64,000 bases of DNA, from contig JAFGCO010000055.1 of assembly GCA_016932575.1 (NCBI GenBank), positions 186,001-250,000 on the forward strand, written 5' to 3'. Of the stretch, positions 54,799 through 63,129 are shown piece by piece. This stretch comes from a bacterium (GTDB lineage Bacteria > Zhuqueibacterota > QNDG01 > JAFGCO01). A program made the position numbers and the translations under genes. The notes under the pieces were generated by a model, which was not told the origin of the DNA, made no database searches, and saw only the letters and a list, made by a program, of their open reading frames with translations. Each line of letters opens with the position of its first letter. The first letter of the stretch is position 1.

Positions 54799-55947
54799 AT
54801 GCTGGTATTCATTTTTTGGAGTTCATTTTTTCTGATTATTTACAGTTATTTTATATATCCTGTTTTATTAAGGATAATTTTAACTGTGAAAAGAAATCAC
54901 AGAACAATGCAACCTGATTATTGTCCTAAAGTATCAATGGTTGTATCTGCACATAATGAAGAAGATATTATTGTGAAAAAATGTGAAAATTTTAAAGAAC
55001 TCGAATATCCCAATAGTAAAATTAATCTTATTATAGGATCCGATGGATCCAGAGACAAGACAAATGATCTTTTAACAGCACATGCATGTGATAATATCCA
55101 ATGCTTTATATTTGAAAATCAAAAGGGGAAGGCGGCAACACTTAACCAGTTATTAATTGAAGCAGAAGGAGAGATTGTTGTTTTCTCTGATGCAAATACA
55201 ATGTATGATCAAAATGCGATAAAAAAATTAGTCAGGCACTTTTCTGACAGGAAAGTGGGAGGAGTGTGTGGCCATTTAATCCTTAAGAATCCCAATGAAA
55301 ACGTTGGTGGGCAGGGTGAGCAATTATATTGGGATTATGAAAATATTATTAAAAATTTGGAGGGACAAATAAAAACAACCATTGGAGCCAATGGCGCTAT
55401 TTATGCTTTGAGAAAGGAGCTTTATAAAGCCCTTCCAACCAATAAAGTGATTATGGATGATTTTCTTGTTCCTTTATCTGCCATTGAACAAGGGTTTGAT
55501 TTTGTATATGATTCTGAAGCGAAAGCCTATGAAAGCACATCTCCTCATATCGAAGGAGAATTTCAAAGAAAGGTCAGAATTGGTGCTGCCAATTTTAACG
55601 CCTTGCCGGAAATAAAAAGATTGCTTTTTCCATCGAGAGGCTTTGTATCCTTCGCACTTTGGTCACATAAAATATTTCGGTGGTTTGGTCCATTCTTTTT
55701 AATCGCAATTTTTCTTTCAAATTTATTTTTATTTAATTATTTGTTTTTTAAATTAATAATGATCGCTCAAATTATATTTTATGGTGCTGCGATTATGGGT
55801 TACATCAGTATCCATTTAATTAAGAAATTAAAGATATTCACATATCCGTTTTATTTTTGCGTGACCAATGCCGCATTATTGTATGGATTTATTAAATATA
55901 TCACAAAAAGTCAAAAGCCCGGATGGAAGCGGATTGATCGTGCTTAA
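54799..55947 (+). CDS. Membrane-bound GT2 glycosyltransferase
   Basis: A 382-residue processive-type family 2 glycosyltransferase. One N-terminal membrane helix (1-28) precedes the GT-A domain, with V-S-M-V-V-S-A-H-N-E-E, G-S-D-G-S-R-D-K-T and the D-A-N-T metal-binding site. I-M-D-D-F and a Q-R-K-V-R-I motif (the Q-x-x-R-W-like position) follow. Three or four helices close the protein (about 285-370). The layout resembles IcaA- or hyaluronan-synthase-like enzymes, but a single-addition role in the repeat unit is equally possible. Confidence 0.87.
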   Translation: MLVFIFWSSFFLIIYSYFIYPVLLRIILTVKRNHRTMQPDYCPKVSMVVSAHNEEDIIVKKCENFKELEYPNSKINLIIGSDGSRDKTNDLLTAHACDNIQCFIFENQKGKAATLNQLLIEAEGEIVVFSDANTMYDQNAIKKLVRHFSDRKVGGVCGHLILKNPNENVGGQGEQLYWDYENIIKNLEGQIKTTIGANGAIYALRKELYKALPTNKVIMDDFLVPLSAIEQGFDFVYDSEAKAYESTSPHIEGEFQRKVRIGAANFNALPEIKRLLFPSRGFVSFALWSHKIFRWFGPFFLIAIFLSNLFLFNYLFFKLIMIAQIIFYGAAIMGYISIHLIKKLKIFTYPFYFCVTNAALLYGFIKYITKSQKPGWKRIDRA

Positions 55948-56010
55948 ATCTTGATTCTTTTATAATAAAATCGTTGCTGTTGAGAATAGTTATTTAACAT
56001 AATTAATGTT

Positions 56011-57423
56011 ATGTCAAAATCACTTGAAAGATTCCTCCTTATTATTTTGGATTTCATTTTTATCCATCTGGCGTTTTTTATCTGGATTAAGTGGCGTTGG
56101 GCCATGGGATTTTTCGCAACAACCTCTTCTTCACAGATGTTCATACTTTCAATGATTGTTTACTTTTACTGGGTGATGCTGTTTCTTTTTTATGGGCTTT
56201 ATCATATATGGTATACACGATCGAGAGTGGATGAATTTCTTTCAGTATTAAAAGTGGCCTCTATCGGTATATTTTTAATATTTTTAATCACATTTGATCT
56301 TGAAAAGGATGTCAAACATCCATTGCAGACCAGCCGTATGATGATTTTTGCGTACTGGTTTTTAATGGTTCTGCTGGTCAGTTCAGGACGTGTGGCACTG
56401 AGGAGTCTGCACAGAAAACTGCTTGAGAAAGGAATCGGACGGAGAAAAGCATTTATTGTTGGCTGGGGTCAAAAAGCAAAAGCATTGTTTGATATGGTTC
56501 AGGACTCGCCTGCCCTGGGATATCATGTGGTGGGATTTGTGCATCATGAAGACAACTATGCCAGACGGGATCAATATAAAGGTGTTCCTGTCCGCTGCGC
56601 ACTTAACCGATTGAGCCAGACGGTTCAACGCATGAATATTCAGGAAATTTTAATTGCGCTTCCCAGACGGTCAGAGAAACGGCTGGAAGAAGTGATATCC
56701 CAGTGCGATGGGACATCCGCGGGATTAAAAATTGTACCCGATCATTATTCGATGCTTCTCGGTCAGGTGCGTACCAATCAGCTCTATGGATTTCCGCTGA
56801 TTGAGATTTTTCCTGAGCTTATGGAGCCCTGGGAATATGTGGTTAAGCGCGGACTGGACATCATGATCAGTCTGGCTGCGTTTGTGCTGTTTTTTGTGCT
56901 GTCACTGCTTTGGGCACCTTTGGTTATTGCTTTGCAGCTTTCAGCGCCAGGTCCGGTGTTCTATGCACAGAAACGGGTGGGCAAGAACGGAAAGATATTC
57001 AGGATTTATAAATTTCGAACCATGATCAAAGACGCAGAGAGGCAAAGCGGTCCTGTCTGGGCATCCGACAATGATCCCCGAATTCCGAAAGCCGGAAAAA
57101 TCATGCGAAAATTTCGGATTGATGAGATGCCGCAGATTGTCAATATTCTTGATGGTGACATGTCGATTGTGGGCCCCAGACCGGAACGCCCGCATTTCGT
57201 CAATATATTACGTAAAGAAATTCCATTGTATTCACGAAGGCTGCGTATTCGTCCCGGTCTGACAGGGTGGGCACAGGTAAAAGGTGATTACGACCAGACC
57301 ATTGATGACGTCAAGAAAAAGCTTGAATTTGATCTTTTTTATATCGAAAATATGTCTTTACGCATGGATTTCAAGATCATGGTCAATACAGTGCTGGTTA
57401 TGCTGAAGGGAAAGGGGAAGTAG
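56011..57423 (+). CDS. Undecaprenyl-phosphate sugar phosphotransferase (initiating enzyme, WbaP/WcaJ type)
   Basis: A 470-residue polyprenyl glycosylphosphotransferase that starts the repeat unit by loading a sugar-phosphate on undecaprenyl phosphate. It has four to five N-terminal helices, a Rossmann-like middle domain (about 145-260) and the catalytic bacterial-transferase domain. That domain shows K-R-G-L-D-I-M-I-S, Y-K-F-R-T-M, N-I-L-D-G-D-M-S-I-V-G-P-R-P-E-R-P and R-P-G-L-T-G-W-A-Q-V. Composition returns to that of housekeeping genes here, unlike the AT-rich glycosyltransferases upstream. Confidence 0.94.
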   Translation: MSKSLERFLLIILDFIFIHLAFFIWIKWRWAMGFFATTSSSQMFILSMIVYFYWVMLFLFYGLYHIWYTRSRVDEFLSVLKVASIGIFLIFLITFDLEKDVKHPLQTSRMMIFAYWFLMVLLVSSGRVALRSLHRKLLEKGIGRRKAFIVGWGQKAKALFDMVQDSPALGYHVVGFVHHEDNYARRDQYKGVPVRCALNRLSQTVQRMNIQEILIALPRRSEKRLEEVISQCDGTSAGLKIVPDHYSMLLGQVRTNQLYGFPLIEIFPELMEPWEYVVKRGLDIMISLAAFVLFFVLSLLWAPLVIALQLSAPGPVFYAQKRVGKNGKIFRIYKFRTMIKDAERQSGPVWASDNDPRIPKAGKIMRKFRIDEMPQIVNILDGDMSIVGPRPERPHFVNILRKEIPLYSRRLRIRPGLTGWAQVKGDYDQTIDDVKKKLEFDLFYIENMSLRMDFKIMVNTVLVMLKGKGK

Positions 57424-57590
57424 GACTCGTTCGATCATTGGATTATCAAGTTTTTGAATTGACGGGTCAATGGCAGAAACGGGACTTCGGAGAAAAAGAG
57501 CTAAAAATCAAGAAGAAATATTGATCTTGTTATATGTAATCATTTGTTATATCTGAATATTTAAATAATCGTGATTGAAAGGATGTTTCT

Positions 57591-58709
57591 ATGAAAAATA
57601 AATCGGTTCCGATTCCCATGGCAGATTTGGTGGGACAATATCATACCATTAAAAAAGAAATCAAAAAGGCTTTGGATGATGTGCTGGAAAGCGGCAGATT
57701 CATCATGGGATCTCAGGTGATAGCCTTGGAAGAAGCATTGTCCGCATACTCTGAAACCCGGTATGCCATTGGATGCAATTCGGGAACAGATGCACTTCAG
57801 CTGGCTTTAATGGCCCTGGATATTCGGCCGGGTGATGAAGTGATTACGACCCCGTTTACATTTGTGGCCACGGCCGAGGTGATCGGTATTCTCGGAGCAA
57901 AACCAGTGTTTGTCGATATTGATCCCGTCACCTATAATATTGATCCCCAAAAAATAGAAAAATCCATAACCCGAAAAACAAAAGCCATTATTCCGGTGCA
58001 TCTTTATGGGCAACCTGCAGATATGGATCCAATCAATGAGATTGCCGGGAAACATGGCCTGCCAGTGATTGAAGATGCATGCCAGTCGATTGGAGCCAGG
58101 TACAGGGGTCGCAAAGTCTGCAGCCTTGGCACAATGGCCTGCCTCTCCTTCTTTCCATCGAAAAATCTGGGTGCCTACGGCGACGGAGGCATGGTACTGA
58201 CTTCTGAGCAGGAACTGGAACAAAAAATCCGCATTATTGCCAATCATGGTCAGGACAAACGGTATCATCACAGCATGCTGGGTATCAACAGCCGGCTGGA
58301 TACCCTGCAGGCCGCCATTCTTCTGGTCAGGCTGAAACATCTGGATGACTGGAGTGAAGCACGTATGGACAGGGCAGCTCTGTACTCTGTACTTATGGCT
58401 GATATGGATGTGGTAACCCCCGTCATAGCAGAAAAAAACACCCATGTGTTTCATCAATATTCGATCCGTGTAAAAAGGCGGGACGAACTGCAATTGTATC
58501 TTCAGGAGGCGGGCATAGCAACAGCCATTCATTATCCGATTCCCCTCCATTTACAACCGGCATTCAGACATTACGGCAGAGGTGAGGGAAGTCTGCCGGT
58601 CGCTGAATCAGTGGCCAAAGAAGTGCTTTCTCTGCCCATGTATCCGGAACTGGAGGAAGAGAAGATTCATTATATTGTGGGGAAAATCGGCGACTTTTTT
58701 GGATTGTAA
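57591..58709 (+). CDS. DegT/DnrJ/EryC1/StrS-family PLP aminotransferase
   Basis: A 372-residue sugar aminotransferase that puts an amino group on a nucleotide-linked ketosugar. The PLP lysine is in F-F-P-S-K-N-L-G-A-Y-G-D-G-G; other family marks are G-C-N-S-G-T-D-A-L near residue 65 and V-H-L-Y-G-Q-P-A-D-M-D. It resembles WbpE-type UDP-3-ketoglucuronate aminotransferases, which fits the WbpA-like dehydrogenase at 45550, but rmlB products are also possible substrates. AAAGGA precedes ATG 57591. It stands 167 bases after the phosphotransferase gene. Confidence 0.9.
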   Translation: MKNKSVPIPMADLVGQYHTIKKEIKKALDDVLESGRFIMGSQVIALEEALSAYSETRYAIGCNSGTDALQLALMALDIRPGDEVITTPFTFVATAEVIGILGAKPVFVDIDPVTYNIDPQKIEKSITRKTKAIIPVHLYGQPADMDPINEIAGKHGLPVIEDACQSIGARYRGRKVCSLGTMACLSFFPSKNLGAYGDGGMVLTSEQELEQKIRIIANHGQDKRYHHSMLGINSRLDTLQAAILLVRLKHLDDWSEARMDRAALYSVLMADMDVVTPVIAEKNTHVFHQYSIRVKRRDELQLYLQEAGIATAIHYPIPLHLQPAFRHYGRGEGSLPVAESVAKEVLSLPMYPELEEEKIHYIVGKIGDFFGL

Positions 58710-58792
58710 ATGATTGTAATTTTTCAAATAAAACAGTATGTTTGATGGATCGTGTTTATTATCGAATGTGAAAAAAGGAGCTGGTTGAGAAT

Positions 58793-60061
58793 ATGCTGGA
58801 TTTGAAGTTTATTCGAGAGAATGTCGAGCAGGTAAAAAAAGGAATTCAGGCAAAAAATGCCCATGTGGATCTGGATGAATTGCTGAATTTGGATAAAAAG
58901 CGCCGGGACATGATTCAAAAGGCGGATAATCTGAAAGCGGTTCGTAATAAGGCATCGGATGAGATTGCTCAATTGAAAAAGAACAAGCTGGATGCGTATT
59001 CTGTTATCGAGCGGATGAAAAATGTTTCGGCAGAAATTAAAAATCTCGATGATTCATTACGGCGTGTCGAATCTGAAATTTACGAAATACAAATCCGGAT
59101 TCCGAACATTCCCCACGCATCGGTTCCCATCGGACCTGATGAATCCCACAACCAATTGGTCAGAGAATGGGGAGAGAAAAAGCTTTTTGGTTTTGAACCC
59201 AAACCCCATTGGGAGCTGGGTGATTTGCACGGCATTCTGGATCTCGATCGTGCAGCGAGATTATCCGGGTCAAATTTTACCGCATTTAAAGGAGCGGGCG
59301 CCCGCTTGGTTCGTGGTTTGATCAATTTTATGATTGATCTTCATGTGCAGAAACACGGATACGAGGAAGTTTGGGTACCGTTTGTGGTCAGGCCTGAAAT
59401 TATGTTCGGGACCAGTCAGCTTCCAAAAATGGAAGAGGATATGTACAAGGTTGAGAAGGATGATCTTTATTTGATTCCAACAGCAGAAGTGCCGGTTACC
59501 AATCTGCACCGGGAAGAAATTCTCAATGCCGAACAATTGCCCATTCGTTACGTGGCGTACACACCCTGTTTCCGACGTGAAGCCGGCTCTTACGGTGCAG
59601 ACACCCGGGGATTGATGCGGGTTCATCAATTTGACAAAGTTGAGATGGTTCAGTTGGTCCGGCCTGAAGACAGCTATCAGGCTTTGGAAACGCTTGTGGG
59701 GCATGCTGAAGATGTTCTTAAATTATTAAAGCTTCCGTATCGTGTACTTTCTCTGGCGTCTGGCGACATTTCTTTTGGGGCGGCCAAGTGTTATGATTTG
59801 GAAGTATGGGCATCCGGATTGAACCGATGGCTGGAAGTGTCTTCCTGTTCCAATTATGAGGGGTTTCAAGCACGCCGCATGAATCTGCGTTTTCGTCGCG
59901 AAGAAGGTGGAAAAACAGAATTTATTCATACATTAAATGGCTCTGGTCTTGCTTTACCCAGAACCATCATTGCCATTATGGAAAACTATCAGTTGGATGA
60001 CGGCAGGATTGAAGTGCCGGAAGTACTCCGGGATGAAGTGGGCCTGGATATCATCGGATGA
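58793..60061 (+). CDS. serS: Seryl-tRNA synthetase
   Basis: A class II synthetase of 422 residues. It has the N-terminal antiparallel coiled-coil arm (about 27-100) that contacts the long variable arm of tRNA-Ser. Motif 2 is in P-C-F-R-R-E-A-G-S-Y-G-A-D-T-R-G, and motif 3 is near L-N-G-S-G-L-A-L-P-R-T. T-A-E-V-P-V-T-N is the serine-binding TxE region. It has its own start region after the DegT gene and is not part of polysaccharide synthesis. The ATG follows AAGGAG at longer than usual spacing. Confidence 0.96.
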   Translation: MLDLKFIRENVEQVKKGIQAKNAHVDLDELLNLDKKRRDMIQKADNLKAVRNKASDEIAQLKKNKLDAYSVIERMKNVSAEIKNLDDSLRRVESEIYEIQIRIPNIPHASVPIGPDESHNQLVREWGEKKLFGFEPKPHWELGDLHGILDLDRAARLSGSNFTAFKGAGARLVRGLINFMIDLHVQKHGYEEVWVPFVVRPEIMFGTSQLPKMEEDMYKVEKDDLYLIPTAEVPVTNLHREEILNAEQLPIRYVAYTPCFRREAGSYGADTRGLMRVHQFDKVEMVQLVRPEDSYQALETLVGHAEDVLKLLKLPYRVLSLASGDISFGAAKCYDLEVWASGLNRWLEVSSCSNYEGFQARRMNLRFRREEGGKTEFIHTLNGSGLALPRTIIAIMENYQLDDGRIEVPEVLRDEVGLDIIG

Positions 60062-60207
60062 CGGGTGTCCTGAATCCATATTAAGTGATTTCATTGAGAA
60101 AAGGGTCAGTTCTTCACGAATCCAGGTAATAAACAACTTGTCATATTTTGCCATAATTCTTATTTTTTCAGCATTGTGCACACTTTTTATTTATTTTTAA
60201 AATATGC

Positions 60208-60267
60208 TTGACTTCTGTTTTTTTATCCATTAAATTAGTCGAGCCTAACTTTGTTAGTTAGAACTAA
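60208..60267 (+). promoter_or_regulatory. Promoter and DtxR-type operator array of the feo operon
   Basis: TTGACT (60208-60213) and TAAATT (60231-60236), 17 bases apart, form the likely promoter. From the -10 region to the gene start, TTAG and CTAA motifs alternate: TTAG at 60235 with CCTAA at 60244-60248, CTAAC/GTTAG as a perfect dyad at 60245-60257, and TTAGTT/AACTAA as a perfect dyad at 60254-60267. The motifs resemble the DtxR/IdeR box (TTAGG...CCTAA). The regulator encoded just downstream is the obvious ligand, so iron-dependent autorepression is inferred. Confidence 0.65.
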
Positions 60268-60288
60268 TTTAAGATGCGGAGATATTCA

Positions 60289-60684
60289 ATGTCATCACAA
60301 ATGTCATCCAATATAGAAGACTATCTAGAAACGATTCATCTTTTAAATGAAGAGAATGGTGGTGTCAGAGTCAAGGATATAGCCAGCGCTTTGAATATTA
60401 CCATGCCAAGTGTTTCGGGTGCTATAAAAAGAATGGTTAAGCAGGGATTGGTGTCTCATCCCAGATATGATTTAATTGTTTTAACACCCAAGGGAGCTTC
60501 TTTGGCCAAAGAGATTTATACCCGGCACCGGGTAATTAAAAAATTTCTTCAGGAAATTCTTGAGTTGGATCCAAGAGTCGCGGAAAAGGATGCCTGCCGA
60601 ATGGAACACATTATTAGCAGGGAAACCCTTACAGGTCTGAAAAAATTATTAGAAGAGAATCGGAGACAGATTGATGCGTCATAG
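60289..60684 (+). CDS. DtxR/MntR-family metal-dependent repressor
   Basis: A 131-residue regulator. The winged helix starts I-E-D-Y-L-E-T-I-H-L-L and continues V-R-V-K-D-I-A-S-A-L-N-I-T-M-P-S-V-S-G-A-I-K-R-M. The dimerisation/metal domain has R-H-R-V-I-K-K-F-L and A-C-R-M-E-H-I-I-S, with Cys, Glu and His ligands. There is no SH3-like third domain, as in MntR-type short members. CGGAGA (60277-60282) upstream selects ATG 60289 over the in-frame ATG at 60274. It overlaps feoA and is preceded by the operator array, so it probably represses its own feo operon when Fe2+ is plentiful. Confidence 0.92.
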   Translation: MSSQMSSNIEDYLETIHLLNEENGGVRVKDIASALNITMPSVSGAIKRMVKQGLVSHPRYDLIVLTPKGASLAKEIYTRHRVIKKFLQEILELDPRVAEKDACRMEHIISRETLTGLKKLLEENRRQIDAS

Positions 60685-60955
60685 ACGACATAGAATGAAT
60701 CATACAAACGAGCTTGCCAGAATCCATTCAGGTCAGTCTGTACGCGTGACAGGGATTCAGGGCGGATGGCATATGCGCCAGCGTTTGAATCAAATGGGTA
60801 TTCATATCGGGGATACACTAAGGGTGAGGCAGACCGGGGCATTTCATGGTCCAATGCTGATAGAAATTCATGGAAGCCAGGTGGCCCTGGGGTGTGGCAT
60901 GGCGCGAAAGATCATGGTTGAGATTGTTGATGGAAAAAACGCTTCAGATAAATGA
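60674..60955 (+). CDS. feoA: Ferrous iron transport protein A
   Basis: A 93-residue SH3-like FeoA. Its core includes R-L-N-Q-M-G-I-H-I-G-D-T-L-R-V and a later strand with V-A-L-G-C-G-M-A-R-K-I-M-V, the usual FeoA pattern. FeoA is a small cytosolic partner of FeoB. ATG 60674 has GGAG about eight bases upstream; ATG 60695 would remove seven basic residues and is an alternative. The gene overlaps the regulator at its start and feoB (60930) at its end, so the three are translated as a coupled set. Confidence 0.9.
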   Translation: MRHRRHRMNHTNELARIHSGQSVRVTGIQGGWHMRQRLNQMGIHIGDTLRVRQTGAFHGPMLIEIHGSQVALGCGMARKIMVEIVDGKNASDK

Positions 60956-62879
60956 CCACCGCCAGATTGTATTGGCGGGTCAGCCCAATTGCGGTAAAAG
61001 CACACTATTCAATGAGGTGGCCGGATATCAATCTTACGCTTCTAATTTTCCGGGAGCCACGGTTGAATATACGCGCAGCCATGTGAATATCTGCGGACAG
61101 ACATTTGATATTGTGGACCTTCCAGGCATTTATTCTCTTACGTCCCTGGATCAGGCAGCAAAAGAATCACAACGTTATCTTATGACACAGTCAGTCGATG
61201 TCATTATTAACGTGGTTGATGCTTCCATTCTGAGCCGGCATTTGGAACTGACCCTGCAGTTGATGGATCTGGAAATACCGATGATCCTCTGTTTGAATAT
61301 GATGGATGAAGCACGGCGCAAGGGGCTTCACATTGATATCGATCATCTGTCAAATATTTTAGGTATGCCGGTCATACCAACCGTGGCAGCAAAGGGCAAG
61401 GGAGTAAAGGCGTTATTTCAGCAGGCTTTACATTTGACTGAAAAACCCAAAAAAGCAAGTCATTTAAGAGGGAACCGGGATGTAGAACAAGTGATCGAAT
61501 CGCTTATTCGCCATTTAAAAACAAAATTTATTGCCGGGACTTCCCCGTCGCCCCATTTGTTTGCAACAAAACTTCTTGAAAATGATCCTTATTTTAAGGA
61601 ACAGATCCGGGAGACTTATCCTGAAGTATTAGATAAAGTTCGAAAATGTCAGAAGAAACTCTCTGTATCACATGGAAAATCGGCTGATGAAGTGATCAAT
61701 GGTGAGCGGCATATGCTGGCCATGTCCATCTTTGAAAGATCAACCGTTGTAAGCAAACCGGTTATTCAGTTCAAAGATCGCGTAGATCAGATTCTTATGC
61801 ATCCGGTATGGGGTTATGTTTTCCTCATGCTCTTTCTATTTATATTTTTCCAGATAATTTTTAAAATTGGAAGCTTTCTGGAGAATCCTCTTTTAAACGG
61901 GTATGATCAATTAAGCAGCCGATTATTGGTCTGGATACCTCAGGGAAGTTTTTTTTACATCCTGATTAAGAGTATGGTGGATGGTCTTGGAGGCGGTCTG
62001 GGAATTGTTCTTCCCTATTTACTTCCTTTTTTAATCGGCCTGACCGTTTTAGAAGATATCGGATATCTGCCACGGGTGGCTTTTCTTATGGATGCGTTTA
62101 TGCATCGAATTGGCCTCCATGGAACGGCTGTTATTCCCGCAGTGCTGGGATATGGATGCAATGTGCCGGCTGTAATGGCCACACGGATTCTGGAATCATC
62201 CCGGGACCGGTTTATTGCTGCATTTATCGCAACTTTGGTTCCCTGCGCAGCGCGTATGACAATTATTTTCGGACTGGTCGGCGCGTACCTTGGCGGAGCA
62301 TATGCATTTGGTATTTATCTGCTGAATTTAGTCGTGATTGTCATTTCCGGCTCAGTTTTGTCCCGATTGATGCCGGAGGATACTCCGGGGATGATGCTGG
62401 AAATTCCGGTTTATCATCGGCCGCAGTTTAAAGTGGTCTGCTCAAAAACCTGGTTCCGAATCAAAGAATTTGTCATCATTGCCTGGCCGCTTTTAATACT
62501 TGGGAGCGCTGTCCTGACAATGATTGAGCATTTCAACTGGCTGGATGCAATTAACCACGGGTTAAGACCAATAACCTCCCTTTTAGGATTGCCGAAGGCG
62601 GTCGGTACAACCTTGATTTTTGGGGTGCTCAGGAAAGAGCTTTCTATGCTGATGCTGTTTCAGGCTGTGGGCACACGGGATTTACTCTCAGTCATGACAC
62701 TTGGACAAATTTTGGTGTTCACTGTTTTTGTGGTGTTTTATGTACCGTGTCTGGGGACGATCGGTGTGCTGGGGAAACAGGTGAAAGCCAGGCGCACCTT
62801 GCTGATTGTGGTGGTGACTTTTTTCATTGCCTTAATGCTGGGGATGATTACCAGGGGATTCGCTGCATTGTTTTTTTAA
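60930..62879 (+). CDS. feoB: Ferrous iron transporter FeoB
   Basis: A 649-residue Fe2+ transporter. The N-terminal G domain has G1 (G17-Q-P-N-C-G-K-S-T25), G3 (D-L-P-G), G4 (N-M-M-D) and a helical GDI-like spacer (to about 270). The membrane part follows, with two Gate-type repeats including G-Y-G-C-N-V-P-A-V-M-A-T-R and V-P-C-A-A-R-M-T-I-I-F-G. The Cys-containing G-Y-G-C-N-V-P motif lies on the proposed iron path. The true start is ATG 60930; the open frame from 60870 would add 20 residues that are out-of-frame feoA coding sequence. No FeoC follows. Confidence 0.95.
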   Translation: MEKTLQINDHRQIVLAGQPNCGKSTLFNEVAGYQSYASNFPGATVEYTRSHVNICGQTFDIVDLPGIYSLTSLDQAAKESQRYLMTQSVDVIINVVDASILSRHLELTLQLMDLEIPMILCLNMMDEARRKGLHIDIDHLSNILGMPVIPTVAAKGKGVKALFQQALHLTEKPKKASHLRGNRDVEQVIESLIRHLKTKFIAGTSPSPHLFATKLLENDPYFKEQIRETYPEVLDKVRKCQKKLSVSHGKSADEVINGERHMLAMSIFERSTVVSKPVIQFKDRVDQILMHPVWGYVFLMLFLFIFFQIIFKIGSFLENPLLNGYDQLSSRLLVWIPQGSFFYILIKSMVDGLGGGLGIVLPYLLPFLIGLTVLEDIGYLPRVAFLMDAFMHRIGLHGTAVIPAVLGYGCNVPAVMATRILESSRDRFIAAFIATLVPCAARMTIIFGLVGAYLGGAYAFGIYLLNLVVIVISGSVLSRLMPEDTPGMMLEIPVYHRPQFKVVCSKTWFRIKEFVIIAWPLLILGSAVLTMIEHFNWLDAINHGLRPITSLLGLPKAVGTTLIFGVLRKELSMLMLFQAVGTRDLLSVMTLGQILVFTVFVVFYVPCLGTIGVLGKQVKARRTLLIVVVTFFIALMLGMITRGFAALFF

Positions 62880-62942
62880 AGCAAAGGCCATCCGAATTTC
62901 CTGATACAATTTTTAAAACACCTAAATGTCAGGATACGAAAG

Positions 62943-63003
62943 GCTGATTTTCTATAAAATGTGTTGATATCAGGTGTCGGATTCACCGAATTTGAAAATC
63001 AGC
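62943..63003. repeat. 10-bp inverted repeat with nested hairpin
   Basis: GCTGATTTTC (62943-62952) pairs with GAAAATCAGC (62994-63003). The 41 bases between contain a smaller TCGG/CCGA or GGTG/CACC hairpin. It lies in the 250-base gap between feoB and the radical SAM gene. There is no T tract, so it is not a standard terminator; it may be an RNA structure or a binding site. Confidence 0.4.
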
Positions 63004-63129
63004 AGATGGTATGGATTGAAAAGTGATCAGAAAAATGTATTCATTACTTTTACAGGCTTTTATTAATAAAGCGCGATATTGATTCGTTGAAATTGCTTTG
63101 TCGTTCCACAGCGAATGTTTGGGGGAGAC

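Noticed and set aside
57807-58550. Minus-strand frame of 247 codons across the DegT aminotransferase gene
   Set aside because: It mirrors a gene with full family motifs, has a Cys/His/Phe-rich nonsense composition and no recognisable domain. It is a shadow frame.
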